Notes: generated from the sequence alone by a model not told the origin. A DNA stretch of 41,616 nucleotides from an uncultured Bacteroidales bacterium (GCA_947176235.1 CAMWPM010000017.1:1-41616); one strand, 5' to 3'. Positions 17,770 through 26,439 are shown, counted from the first letter of the stretch. Made by a program: numbers and translations.

Positions 17770-18321
17770 TTACTCGTCGAAAGTAAGTTCGTCGAATCCG
17801 GCAGCATCGAATTCGTCTGGGTTAAACTCGTTGGAGCCGTAGAATTCTTCATCCATGTCCGTGTCGAGCATTGCAGCAGCTGCTGCGTCAGCCTTTGCGT
17901 CAAACTCATCAAGGTCGATGGTCTGGGCAGGAGCGGTGCCACGAGAGAGAGTGCATAGCGGTTCGGAAAGTTTCTTGTTAGGCTCCAGCTCCTTCATCTC
18001 GATGTAGAAGGAACGGTCGGTGATATAGTCGAAGGTGAACATCAGTCGCTGCCCTTCATCGTCGATGAAGTCGCTGAGGATGCTATCCTCCATCAGATAG
18101 AGGTCGTCGGCATTGTCATCGCCCATATCCTCAAGGGTGATTTCACGCTCCTTTTCCCATCGGTCGTCGCAGATGAAAAAAGATGACATCATTGACTTGT
18201 CATATCCGACAGCCTCGCAGATAGCGTTCTTCAGGTCGAGAAAGGTAGCGTCAGCGTCAATTTTGATTTCACGACGGAAGTTGTCGACCTCGTCGGAAAC
18301 AATGCGGAAGTTAAATACCAT
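17770..18321 (-). CDS. Plasmid pRiA4b ORF-3-like family protein
   Basis: The 183-aa product starts MVFNFRIVSDEVDNFRREI and continues through DATFLDLKNAICEAVGYD and SFFICDDRWEKEREITLEDM. This is the pattern of the pRiA4b ORF-3-like family that is widely conserved in Bacteroidales chromosomes. The C-terminal 40 residues are extremely acidic (Asp and Glu with Ala and Phe). There is no signal peptide or membrane segment. The family was named from a plasmid, but nothing mobile surrounds this copy. Function is unknown. Confidence 0.88.
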   Translation of the reverse strand: MVFNFRIVSDEVDNFRREIKIDADATFLDLKNAICEAVGYDKSMMSSFFICDDRWEKEREITLEDMGDDNADDLYLMEDSILSDFIDDEGQRLMFTFDYITDRSFYIEMKELEPNKKLSEPLCTLSRGTAPAQTIDLDEFDAKADAAAAAMLDTDMDEEFYGSNEFNPDEFDAAGFDELTFDE

Positions 18322-18404
18322 ATATAAATCGTGTTCTTTTTAGGTATGTGAGGTAGATAGCGCGAAGTTAAGAATAAACTCGCAAAGATTGCAACAAAAA
18401 CCTC

Positions 18405-19721
18405 TTATTTTTTAGCGGGAGCGGTGTAAAATTCAATAAGCCGGGCCAGAGCGTCGATACACGCGGGACAGAACGAGTCGACGGTGTTGACACGCATACG
18501 GCAAAGGTCGGCGGGGCGGTAGTGGTCATGGAACGAGTAGCCGGCCCCCTCGTAGAGCCCCACAGGATAGTCACCGGCGCGTTCGACGGGAGTAGGGACA
18601 GGGGTACCTTCGGGAATCAGGTGCTTCCATTTCGAGTCGAAATCGACAAGAGTGGTGATGTTGGGCTCCCAAGGCTCTATGTCGACCGGGTAGAGGGCCG
18701 CCATTTCGTCGTCGGGATAGAAATACTCGTCGGCAAGACCTCCGAAGCTATGTCCAAATTCGTGGGTAACTACGGGCCAGAACATACGGTGACGGGCGGT
18801 GGTGAGAGTGTAGGAATTGTAGATTCCTCCTCCGCCGTATTCGTCGGTGTTGGCAAGAATGACGAGATGCTCGTAGGGGATTCCTGCAAGAAGATCATGG
18901 ACGTCGTTGACATTGGAAGTTGTGAGATACCTGTCACTATAGAATGTGGAGAAATGAGACGACACGGCAGTGTCCTTCCACTGTCCGAGGCGTGGGACGG
19001 AAACACCGCTATCGCGTGAGGGGGATGCCACGGCAACGAAGTTGAAGCGGTCGGCCATCGACTTGAAAGGCTCGTGGCTCAGAATGCTCTCGACGGCTCG
19101 GGATGCGTGGTGATAGAACGAGTCCATTTCCTCCACGGTGTAGCCTTCGGCGATGATGGCAACATCAATTTTTTCTTTGGGATCACCGCTACGATGGATG
19201 TAGCGGTGGGGAATGGGATTGTCGGCGGAGGGGCGGGCAATAAGGATGTCGCGGGAGGGATCGACACGATGGGTGAGAGTTGACACCGGTTCACGGCGAC
19301 TGTTGAAAATCGTTACCGTCACGTTGGCACTGTCAAGAGGCTGAGGGACGAGAAACGTGTTTTCAAAACTGCGTGTCACCTCCGCCGCTTCCTCCGTGGC
19401 AAGCCATTCGTGATAGAGGGAAGAGAATGAGGTGATGTAGATGATGCTGTCGGTGGCGGCATCTCTTACGACCACCTGTCCGTTGCCTTCGAGGGGGACT
19501 GACTTAAGGTTGTGTCGACGACCATACCAGCCGGGTGTTACCGACATGTGATCAACTGAAATGGTTGTCCCGTCGGCTGCGTTACCGGTGAACATGTAGT
19601 CGAGACGAAGAGTGCCATCGGCGAAAGATGCATCAAAATCATCACTTACGGTAGCCTGCGAGACTATGCCGAAGGAGGATAAGGCAACCAGGAGTGCGGA
19701 AATACGGCGTGAAAGAGTCAT
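18405..19721 (-). CDS. Secreted M64-family (IgA peptidase-type) metallopeptidase
   Basis: The ATG at 19721 is chosen over the 69-nt longer reading because it gives a compact signal peptide (MTLSRRISALLVALSSFGIV) and 438 aa. The N-terminal domain of about 170 residues is beta-rich. The catalytic domain carries HEFGHSFGGLADEY, with zinc ligands His320 and His324, catalytic Glu321 and the third ligand probably Asp331. It also carries VAIIAEGYTVEEM, which is typical of M64 peptidases. The founding member cleaves IgA, but most Bacteroidales members have no known substrate, so the IgA role is not claimed. An intrinsic terminator lies just upstream, so transcription probably depends on read-through or a weak local promoter. 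Confidence 0.9.
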   Translation of the reverse strand: MTLSRRISALLVALSSFGIVSQATVSDDFDASFADGTLRLDYMFTGNAADGTTISVDHMSVTPGWYGRRHNLKSVPLEGNGQVVVRDAATDSIIYITSFSSLYHEWLATEEAAEVTRSFENTFLVPQPLDSANVTVTIFNSRREPVSTLTHRVDPSRDILIARPSADNPIPHRYIHRSGDPKEKIDVAIIAEGYTVEEMDSFYHHASRAVESILSHEPFKSMADRFNFVAVASPSRDSGVSVPRLGQWKDTAVSSHFSTFYSDRYLTTSNVNDVHDLLAGIPYEHLVILANTDEYGGGGIYNSYTLTTARHRMFWPVVTHEFGHSFGGLADEYFYPDDEMAALYPVDIEPWEPNITTLVDFDSKWKHLIPEGTPVPTPVERAGDYPVGLYEGAGYSFHDHYRPADLCRMRVNTVDSFCPACIDALARLIEFYTAPAKK

Positions 19722-19741
19722 TAAAAAATGGATGTAGTAGA

Positions 19742-19788
19742 TAAAAAAGCCATTCACGGAAATTGCTGATTTCAACATCGTGAACGGC
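19742..19788 (-). terminator. Intrinsic terminator after the inositol-monophosphatase gene
   Basis: Read on the minus strand, GCCGTTCACG (19788-19779) pairs with CGTGAATGGC (19758-19749, one G-U), and TTTTTT follows directly. The loop is 20 nt. It lies 10 nt after the stop of the inositol-monophosphatase-like gene and before the M64 peptidase gene. Confidence 0.8.
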
Positions 19789-19798
19789 ACAAAAGATT

Positions 19799-20578
19799 TT
19801 ATTCAATAAGTTGGGCAAGAAGAGGATGGACAGCCGGAGTGGCAGCAATGAGAGAATACCCTCTGTCATCGCGGAATGACGTGACACAAGCACCTGCCTC
19901 CCTGGCTATGAGCGATCCGGCGGCAATGTCCCAGCGGTTGAGATTCAGTTCCCAGTAACCATCAAGGAATCCGGCAGCGACATAACATAAATCGACAGCC
20001 GCGGATCCAAGGCGCCGCAGACCACGTACAAGCGGCATGACGCGAGCCACGTTGTCAAGATTATTGTCGGGGTTCTGAGCTTTATCGTAAGGGAATCCTG
20101 TGGAGACAACGGCACTTGAGAGTGAGGTGGTGACGGAAGGTGATATCGGATTGCCGTTGAGCCATGCGCCCTCACCTTTGACGGCAGTGAAAAGCTCGTC
20201 GAGATATGGGGCAAAGACGACGCCCACAATCGGATCGCCATCAAGCTCGACCGCAATGCTGACCGAGAATATCGGAAGTCCGGCGCTGAAATTTGTCGTA
20301 CCGTCGAGGGGGTCGATCACCCAGCGGTAGCCTGCCTCACCATCAGTCGCTCCCGATTCCTCAGCCAGGATGGCGTGATCGGGATAAGCCTGTCGGATGG
20401 CTGAAATAATCAGACTTTCCGATTCCTTGTCAGCCGATGTGACAACGTTGAAGTCATTCTGCTGTTTCACTTCTATTCCCATAGAGCGGGAGCGGAAGTG
20501 ACGGAGCTGAATCTGTCCGGCAAGCCGAGCCAGCCTTACCGCTTCAAAAAGGAGATCGTCGGTATTTTCAGTTTTCAC
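19799..20578 (-). CDS. Inositol monophosphatase family protein
   Basis: The GTG at 20578 is the best start. The family alignment begins at KTENTDDLLFEAVRLA, and the upstream extension is only the lrp gene in another frame. This gives 259 aa. Metal-binding signatures are all present: LAEESG with Glu73/Glu74, WVIDPLDGTTNF with Asp89 and Asp92, and a late NRWDIAAGSLIAREAGA motif. Members hydrolyse inositol phosphates or related phosphomonoesters such as PAP and fructose bisphosphate using Mg2+. Substrate is not determined here. The start overlaps the end of the Lrp gene by 11 nt, suggesting translational coupling. A strong terminator follows. Confidence 0.92.
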   Translation of the reverse strand: MKTENTDDLLFEAVRLARLAGQIQLRHFRSRSMGIEVKQQNDFNVVTSADKESESLIISAIRQAYPDHAILAEESGATDGEAGYRWVIDPLDGTTNFSAGLPIFSVSIAVELDGDPIVGVVFAPYLDELFTAVKGEGAWLNGNPISPSVTTSLSSAVVSTGFPYDKAQNPDNNLDNVARVMPLVRGLRRLGSAAVDLCYVAAGFLDGYWELNLNRWDIAAGSLIAREAGACVTSFRDDRGYSLIAATPAVHPLLAQLIE

Positions 20579-21035
20579 TGTAGATGGGCACGGAACGGTT
20601 GAACACCTGCTTGAAAGAAATCGTTGATTCGGTGCGAGCCAGTCCAAGCGGCTGCAGGCGATCATGGATGACGCTCAGAAGATGGTCGTTGTTGCGTGCG
20701 AAAAGCTTGATGAACATATCATACTGACCGGTGGTGAAGTGACATTCCACGACTTCGGGAATCTTTTCGAGTTCTTTGACCACTTCGTCGAAACGGGAAG
20801 GATCCTTGAGGAAGAATCCCATATAGGCACACGTCTCATACCCCACAGCCGCAGGATCGAGAAGCATCTGATAGCCCTTCACGACACCCATACTCTGAAG
20901 CTTAGCCATACGCTGGTGGACTGCGGCACCTGAAACACCGCATTCGCGTGCGATTTCAAGGAAAGGCTTACGGGCGTTATCGGCAAGGAGCCCGAGGATT
21001 TTCATGTCAAGATTGTCGAGTTGTAAACGTGCCAT
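20568..21035 (-). CDS. Lrp/AsnC family transcriptional regulator
   Basis: The 155-aa product has an N-terminal winged-helix DNA-binding domain (LDNLDMKILGLLADNARKPF, then GVSGAAVHQRMAKLQSMGVV) and a C-terminal ligand-sensing RAM domain (GYETCAYMGFFL, VVECHFTTGQYDMFIKLFA). Such proteins form octamers that sense amino acids or related metabolites. A well-matched promoter lies 64-95 nt upstream. It is divergent from the zinc-type ABC operon, which makes that operon a candidate target, although no operator site can be shown. Confidence 0.93.
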   Translation of the reverse strand: MARLQLDNLDMKILGLLADNARKPFLEIARECGVSGAAVHQRMAKLQSMGVVKGYQMLLDPAAVGYETCAYMGFFLKDPSRFDEVVKELEKIPEVVECHFTTGQYDMFIKLFARNNDHLLSVIHDRLQPLGLARTESTISFKQVFNRSVPIYSEN

Positions 21036-21098
21036 AGAAAATTATGTTGCAAGGTTAGTTTAATGATTGGGAAGTGAGAATTTCTAATGAATTCAGTG

Positions 21099-21130
21099 CA
21101 AATTTACATAATGGAAGCGATAAATGCAAA
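21099..21130 (-). promoter_or_regulatory. Promoter for lrp-type regulator
   Basis: On the minus strand, TTTG at 21130-21127, a 20-nt spacer and TAAATTTG at 21106-21099. Both elements match the Bacteroidetes consensus exactly. Confidence 0.75.
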
Positions 21131-21138
21131 ACAGTGAG

Positions 21139-21170
21139 TTTTTTATTTTCATTATTTTTTGCTAAATTTG
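21139..21170 (+). promoter_or_regulatory. Promoter for the zinc-type ABC operon
   Basis: TTTT at 21139-21142 (one mismatch to TTTG), a 20-nt spacer and an exact TAAATTTG at 21163-21170. It is divergent from the lrp promoter. The two -7 boxes with flanks form a 10-bp inverted pair, TGCAAATTTA and TAAATTTGCA. Confidence 0.6.
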
Positions 21171-21238
21171 CATAACGATAGCGTGAAGAGCCGAAAAAAA
21201 CGCACTCAAAACGCTAATATTCCAGCAAAATAACACTC

Positions 21239-22147
21239 ATGACACTAAAAAATATAATTCTCGGTTTCATTTCGATAGCTGTGATGGCATGGCTTGCGGG
21301 GTGTGCCGGTGGAAACGGCAGAAAACGTCAGCGTCAGCGCCCGATTCTGACTGTAAGCATCCCTCCCCAGACGTATTTTGTAAAAGCGATAGCCGACACG
21401 CTTGCGGAAGTGAACTGTCTGCTTGAATCGACCGCTGACCCGGAGACATTTGAACCTACAGTGAATCAGCTGCTCCGACTTCAGGAGAGCGACGCATATC
21501 TGCCGATGGGAACACTCCCGTTCGAGGAGGCACTTACCGAACGGCTCAAATCCAACAGGAAGGACTTGACAATCAGCAGTATGTCGGAAGGTGTAAAACG
21601 GCTGACAGGGACGCATGCCTGCAATGACCCCGCTCACCATCACCATGACGACGGTGATGCAGACCCGCATGTGTGGAGTTCGGTGGAAAATGCGCGCATT
21701 ATGGCGCTCAATACTCTCAACGCCCTTATCGAAGCTGATTCGGTGAACGAGGATACCTACCGCCGCAACTACGGGGCATTGATAAATAATCTGGATTCGA
21801 TGGACCGGGATTTCCGACATCTTTTCGCAAGTCATAACGTGCCGCGGACGTTTGTGGTGTGGCATCCGTCGCTGTCCTATTTCGCCCGTGACTACGATCT
21901 GAATCAACTTGTGCTCGGCAATCCCGGAAAAGAGGAATCGGTGATGAGCATGAAAGCAGGCATAGACCGTGCGGGGGCTGAAGATGCGAGGGTCTATTTC
22001 TATCAGAGCGAATTTGACCCTGCAAGAGCTGAAGCCATCAGCCAGGCTACCGATGCCGAGACTGTCACCATCAATCCGATGAATGCTGACTGGGAAGGCG
22101 AAATGATAAAACTCTATATGGCATTCAAGAACGCAAGCAGACGATGA
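21239..22147 (+). CDS. Metal (Zn/Mn-type) ABC transporter substrate-binding lipoprotein
   Basis: The 302-aa product has a lipoprotein signal ending LAGC, with the lipidated Cys at position 22. The ZnuA/TroA fold is shown by TFEPTVNQLLRLQESDAYLPMG, a His/Asp-rich loop at about 133-142 (HHHHDDGD), DPHVW with His144, and VVWHPSLSYFARDYDL with a further His near 208. The usual first metal ligand, a His in DPHxxEPT, is replaced by Glu69 (DPETFEPT), a variant I believe is common in Bacteroidetes members. It should deliver Zn2+ or Mn2+ to an ABC permease. Its stop overlaps the ATPase start (ATGA). Confidence 0.9.
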   Translation: MTLKNIILGFISIAVMAWLAGCAGGNGRKRQRQRPILTVSIPPQTYFVKAIADTLAEVNCLLESTADPETFEPTVNQLLRLQESDAYLPMGTLPFEEALTERLKSNRKDLTISSMSEGVKRLTGTHACNDPAHHHHDDGDADPHVWSSVENARIMALNTLNALIEADSVNEDTYRRNYGALINNLDSMDRDFRHLFASHNVPRTFVVWHPSLSYFARDYDLNQLVLGNPGKEESVMSMKAGIDRAGAEDARVYFYQSEFDPARAEAISQATDAETVTINPMNADWEGEMIKLYMAFKNASRR

Positions 22148-22818
22148 TAACACTCGACGACGTAACAATGGAGTGGGAGGGGAAAAAGGTGCTGAGTGAC
22201 ATAAACCTCAGTGTCGGATCCCATGATTTCATAGCCATAACAGGTCCGAACGGCGGCGGCAAGACCACCTTGCTACGCATAATGCTGAAACTGCTCAACC
22301 CTACGTCGGGCACAGTGACTTACCGTGACAATGACGGTGACGAGGTGAAACGGCTTCCAATCGGTTATCTTCCTCAGAAAAATTCCATTGATTCCAAGTT
22401 CCCTCTTACCGTGAGTGACGTAATATCCACCGGACTTCTCGGGGCAGCAGGATTAAGTAAAGCTGACAAAAAGGAGAGGGTGGAAGAAACAATCGATCTG
22501 GTGCAGCTCCGTACACACGCTTCCCACACTATCGGCGAACTTTCAGGAGGTCAGCTTCAGAGGGCACTGCTCGGGAGGGCGCTTATCAGCCGCCCCAGAG
22601 TGCTGGTGCTCGACGAGCCGCTCAGTTATCTTGACAAGCATTTCGAGCACGAGACTTACCGTCTGCTCGAGAGCCTTGCACCGACGACGTCGATAGTGCT
22701 TGTGTCGCACGAAATGTCGACAATAGCAGAAATGGCAACGCGCCATCTTATAGTAAATCACACGATCCACGAGTGCACAAGCGCTCATCATCATTTCATA
22801 ATGACATGCGACCAATAG
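22144..22818 (+). CDS. Metal ABC transporter ATP-binding protein
   Basis: The 224-aa ATPase has Walker A GPNGGGKTT (34-42), a Q-loop at GYLPQKN, the LSGGQLQ signature (133-139), Walker B VLVLDEP (153-159) and the switch His in VSHEMS. The C-terminal tail is rich in His and Cys (HECTSAHHHFIMTCDQ), consistent with metal handling. It belongs to the ZnuC/MntB group and overlaps both neighbours. The gene expected next, a znuB-type permease, is not there; a PHP phosphatase follows instead. Confidence 0.92.
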   Translation: MITLDDVTMEWEGKKVLSDINLSVGSHDFIAITGPNGGGKTTLLRIMLKLLNPTSGTVTYRDNDGDEVKRLPIGYLPQKNSIDSKFPLTVSDVISTGLLGAAGLSKADKKERVEETIDLVQLRTHASHTIGELSGGQLQRALLGRALISRPRVLVLDEPLSYLDKHFEHETYRLLESLAPTTSIVLVSHEMSTIAEMATRHLIVNHTIHECTSAHHHFIMTCDQ

Positions 22819-23519
22819 CTGACCTTCACACCCATACAGTGGCATCCGGGCACGGATATTCCACTATACAAGAGATGGCTCGTGCCGCCTCCGAGAAAGG
22901 AATAGAAATTCTCGGCATCACGGAGCATGGTCCACGTATCCCGGGTTCATGCGACTGGCTCTATTTCAAAAACCTTATCGTCGTGCCCCGTGAAATGTAC
23001 GGCGTCAAGCTTCTGCTCGGTGCCGAGATTGACATACTTGACACTGAGGGAACTCTTGACATGACGGATGACCAAATGCGGTCGCTCGACATCCGCATCG
23101 CCGGAATCCATCCCCAGTGCTGGACGCCCGGGACCGCCGAACAGAACACGGAGGCGATGATAAAGGTGATATCCAATCCTCTGATTGACATCATATCGCA
23201 CCCTGCCGACGGCGCCGCTGAGCTTATCATGGAGCCGATTGTGCTTTCCGCCCGCGAGCACGGCACACATCTGGAAATCAACAACCATTCACTTCATCCA
23301 GCACGCCATAAGACTGTGGCACGTGGCAATAATCTGGAGTTACTCCGATTATGCAAGAAATATGAGGTGCCTGTGACGCTCGGAAGCGATGCCCACATAT
23401 CATTCATGATCGCCGACTATTCCAACCTTTATCCTCTTCTCGCGGAGACCGATTTCCCGGACGCTCTCATCCTCAATGACAAACCGGAGAGACTCCTGCC
23501 AAAACACAGAGGCAGATAA
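22806..23519 (+). CDS. PHP-domain phosphatase, YcdX-like
   Basis: The ATG at 22806 is chosen because the PHP family begins here with MRPIADLHTHTVASGHGYST; the longer reading is the 3' end of the ATPase gene in another frame. The 237-aa product has motif I DLHTHT, ITEHGP, GAEIDILD, HPQCWTP, ISHPAD, LEINNHS and LGSDAH. These are the nine metal ligands of the YcdX type, which bind three Zn2+ or Mn2+ ions. The substrate of YcdX-like enzymes is unsettled. The 13-nt overlap with the metal ABC ATPase suggests coupling, and the enzyme's own metal requirement makes the pairing plausible. Confidence 0.9.
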   Translation: MRPIADLHTHTVASGHGYSTIQEMARAASEKGIEILGITEHGPRIPGSCDWLYFKNLIVVPREMYGVKLLLGAEIDILDTEGTLDMTDDQMRSLDIRIAGIHPQCWTPGTAEQNTEAMIKVISNPLIDIISHPADGAAELIMEPIVLSAREHGTHLEINNHSLHPARHKTVARGNNLELLRLCKKYEVPVTLGSDAHISFMIADYSNLYPLLAETDFPDALILNDKPERLLPKHRGR

Positions 23520-23551
23520 TTTGGAAATCGGCTGAAATTTTACTATCTTTG
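23520..23551 (+). promoter_or_regulatory. Promoter of the GH13 amylase gene
   Basis: TTTG at 23520-23523, a 20-nt spacer and TATCTTTG at 23544-23551, an exact match to the Bacteroidetes consensus. The leader would be about 73 nt. It begins with a small hairpin (CGGAG 23558-23562 with CTCCG 23569-23573). Confidence 0.8.
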
Positions 23552-23629
23552 CAGGAACGGAGGAGAAACTCCGCTCCTTAATATACTGAAATTTCTTATC
23601 ATACTTACATCCTTTTTCAACTTATTGCA

Positions 23630-26413
23630 ATGAGAAAAACTCAATTTTTCTTCGGGTTGCTCGCGGCTATCATGCTGACAGCAACTTCACTGCGCGCGGC
23701 AGACGTTGTCACCGCCACCCCCTCGCCCCTCCAGGAGTCGAGCAAGGACGTGGTGCTGACTTTCCATGCCGATCGCGGAAACCGCGGACTTGCCGGAGTG
23801 GCAGCCGGCACGGAGGTCTACGCCCATATCGGCGTGATCACTACACTGAGCAACAGCAACAGTGACTGGAAATACGCTCCTGCGGAGTGGGCTCTTAATG
23901 AAGATCACCGCAAACTCACGCGCGTGGGAAATACGGATGACTGGACTCTAAACATCGGTGATATCCGAACTTACTTCAACATCAATAACGCCAACGAACA
24001 CGTGAAGAAAATCGCAGTGGTGTTTCGCTCAGCCGACTGCCAGAAGCAGGGAAAGGATGTGGGTGATACGGACATCTTCGTCGACGTGCTCCCCGAGGGA
24101 CTTCAGATCAGTCTGTCGACCGACCTTAATTCTCCTGTGATCATCAAGCCAACAAAAGTCAACTTCACTGCATCATCAACAGAGGCGGGAGAGATCACCA
24201 TTGACGTTAACGGCACAAAAATCGCCGAGAAGAGCGGCGCTAAGGAGCTGACTGCCTCATACGACTTCCAGACGGCAGGATCCTACACCATAACCGCCAC
24301 CGTAACCGCCGGAGGCGAAACCACGAAAGCAACCACAGAATTGCAGTACATCGAAGCTTCCGAAGCAAAGACCTTCCCGGGCGGAACTCCCCGCATGGGA
24401 TACACGGAGAATCCGGACGGAACGGTGACATTGTGCGTGGCGGCTCCCGGCAAGACTTCAATGACCATAGTACCTTCATGGAATGACTACAAGGTGACAG
24501 CCGCCAACCGCATGTACTATCAGGACTATCAGGCCAACCGCTACTTCTGGATCACTGTGGACGGACTGAAAAAAGGGGAGAGCTATCTCTACTATTACCT
24601 GGTGGACGGAGTGAAGGGGGTGGCTGATCCCTATTCACAGCTTGTGCTTGACCCCTACAATGACAAGTGGCTTGATCCGGCGGTGTTCCCTGACTGCCCC
24701 TCCTACCCGGATGCTCTGAATGGGACTGACATACCCCTGACTGTCTATACTCCCGGGGGATGGGAATACGACTGGGAAGTACCGGACTTCAATATTCCCG
24801 ATCCTCAGCAACTTGTGATTTACGAGCTTCTTTTCCGTGACTTTACCGGAAAAGAAGGTGCAGCTGACGGCAATGGGACTGTTGCCGCCGCAATCGAACG
24901 CATCCCGTATCTCAAGGAACTCGGCGTAAATGCCGTGGAACTGATGCCTATAATGGAATTTAACGGCAACCTGTCATGGGGCTACAACACCAACTTCTAC
25001 TTCGCTCCCGACAAAGCTTACGGAGCTCCCGCCGATTATAAGAAATTCGTGGATGAATGTCATAAAGCCGGAATGGCTGTGATTCTTGACATCGTGCTGA
25101 ATCAGAGTGACTGGCTCCATCCTTGGTACCAGATGTACGGCGGTACATCCAATAATCCTTTCTATAATGCAACCGCCCCTCACGACTACAGCGTGCTGAA
25201 CGACTGGAATCAGGATAATCCCCTTGTGGAACAGCAGTGGGTGGATGCTCTGAAATTCTGGATGGAGGAATACAACGTCGACGGTTTCCGATTCGACCTC
25301 GTGAAGGGTCTGGGCGATAATGACTCTTATCGTACTTCCGGCACGGAAGGCTACAACAAGAGCCGCGTAGAACGCATGAAGAGGCTTCATGCCGCAATCA
25401 AAGCTGTCAATCCCCGCGGAATCCACATCAACGAAAATCTTGCCGGGACCAAGGAAGAGAACGAGATGGGAGCCGACGGTCAGCTCAACTGGTCGAATCT
25501 CAACTGGCAGACGGGTCAGTACGTGAAGATGGTTGCTGACCAGAGCAGTCTTGGCGGATTCGATGCAAAGACATGGGGACGCACTCCCGGCACAACTGTG
25601 AGCTACATGGAGAGCCATGACGAGCAACGAGTGGCATTTATGGCGAAGGAATCGGATAATGCCGCGATCTCCAAGAACACCACCAATGCTTATCGCAGAA
25701 TAGGCTCCGCCGCCGCCCAGATGCTTCTCACCCCGGGTGCAAAGATGATCTGGCAGTTTGGCGAACTTGCCGACGACCAGAACACCAAGAACTCAGGCGG
25801 CAATGACACGGGCAACAAAAAAGTGATGTGGGACACTTACCTGAATGACAGCCGTCGCATGGGGCTGCATGACACCTTCCGTGACCTTATCAACATACGC
25901 CGTGCCAATCCCGCCCTCTTTGACGGCACAGCCGACTTCTCGACCGAGGGAATGGCTGACGACGTGACAAAGCCCCGCATCCTCACTCTGCGTCAGGGCG
26001 ATCAGGAAGTGGTGGCACTTATCAATCCCACCACAGCCAGCATGGACATAACGGCGAAGACCAGTCTGATCAATGCATCAAACGCCAAAGTGCTCGCCAA
26101 GAGTTTCCACTCCTCGTTCGTGCCTGAGGTGACCGATTCAGGCGACGGCATCAAGGTGACCGTACCCGGCAACTGCTTCGTGGCGCTCGGCAGCAAAGCC
26201 GTCACCACCGGAATCGACTCCATAATCACAGACGAAGACGCTGACCGCGCCTACACGGTGATAGGCGGGAAAGGCTGCGTTATCGTCGATGGCGAATATG
26301 ACAAGGCCGAGGTGTACGACATGACGGGACGCCGCTACGGGCTGACAGGACTTCAGGCAGGCATCTATATCGTTAGCGTTGACGGCAATGCAATGAAAGT
26401 TGCGGTGAAGTAA
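23630..26413 (+). CDS. Secreted GH13 alpha-amylase-family enzyme with T9SS-like tail
   Basis: The 927-aa product has a signal peptide (FFGLLAAIMLTATSLRA). Two beta-sandwich regions follow, at about 25-240: one starch-binding-like, then an Ig-like segment (GEITIDVNGTKIAEKSG). Residues about 250-345 form an early-set/CBM48-like domain. The GH13 barrel spans about 385-760, with catalytic Asp556 (GFRFDL), Glu602 (HINENLA) and Asp664 (ESHDEQR). A C-terminal beta domain follows. The last 70 residues end VYDMTGRRYGLTGLQAGIYI..., which resembles type IX secretion sorting domains. It would cleave or debranch alpha-glucans outside the cell or at its surface. It has its own promoter and terminator and no Sus neighbours. 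Confidence 0.9.
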   Translation: MRKTQFFFGLLAAIMLTATSLRAADVVTATPSPLQESSKDVVLTFHADRGNRGLAGVAAGTEVYAHIGVITTLSNSNSDWKYAPAEWALNEDHRKLTRVGNTDDWTLNIGDIRTYFNINNANEHVKKIAVVFRSADCQKQGKDVGDTDIFVDVLPEGLQISLSTDLNSPVIIKPTKVNFTASSTEAGEITIDVNGTKIAEKSGAKELTASYDFQTAGSYTITATVTAGGETTKATTELQYIEASEAKTFPGGTPRMGYTENPDGTVTLCVAAPGKTSMTIVPSWNDYKVTAANRMYYQDYQANRYFWITVDGLKKGESYLYYYLVDGVKGVADPYSQLVLDPYNDKWLDPAVFPDCPSYPDALNGTDIPLTVYTPGGWEYDWEVPDFNIPDPQQLVIYELLFRDFTGKEGAADGNGTVAAAIERIPYLKELGVNAVELMPIMEFNGNLSWGYNTNFYFAPDKAYGAPADYKKFVDECHKAGMAVILDIVLNQSDWLHPWYQMYGGTSNNPFYNATAPHDYSVLNDWNQDNPLVEQQWVDALKFWMEEYNVDGFRFDLVKGLGDNDSYRTSGTEGYNKSRVERMKRLHAAIKAVNPRGIHINENLAGTKEENEMGADGQLNWSNLNWQTGQYVKMVADQSSLGGFDAKTWGRTPGTTVSYMESHDEQRVAFMAKESDNAAISKNTTNAYRRIGSAAAQMLLTPGAKMIWQFGELADDQNTKNSGGNDTGNKKVMWDTYLNDSRRMGLHDTFRDLINIRRANPALFDGTADFSTEGMADDVTKPRILTLRQGDQEVVALINPTTASMDITAKTSLINASNAKVLAKSFHSSFVPEVTDSGDGIKVTVPGNCFVALGSKAVTTGIDSIITDEDADRAYTVIGGKGCVIVDGEYDKAEVYDMTGRRYGLTGLQAGIYIVSVDGNAMKVAVK

Positions 26414-26439
26414 CGCAAGAAATGCGAAGATTAGGATTA

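Noticed and set aside
17770-18321. pRiA4b ORF-3-like gene as a sign of a mobile element or plasmid
   Set aside because: The family name comes from a plasmid, but the gene is common in Bacteroidales chromosomes and no transposase, integrase or terminal repeats are nearby.
21631-21670. His-rich stretch in the ABC lipoprotein as a cloning tag
   Set aside because: His/Asp-rich loops at this place are normal in ZnuA-type proteins.
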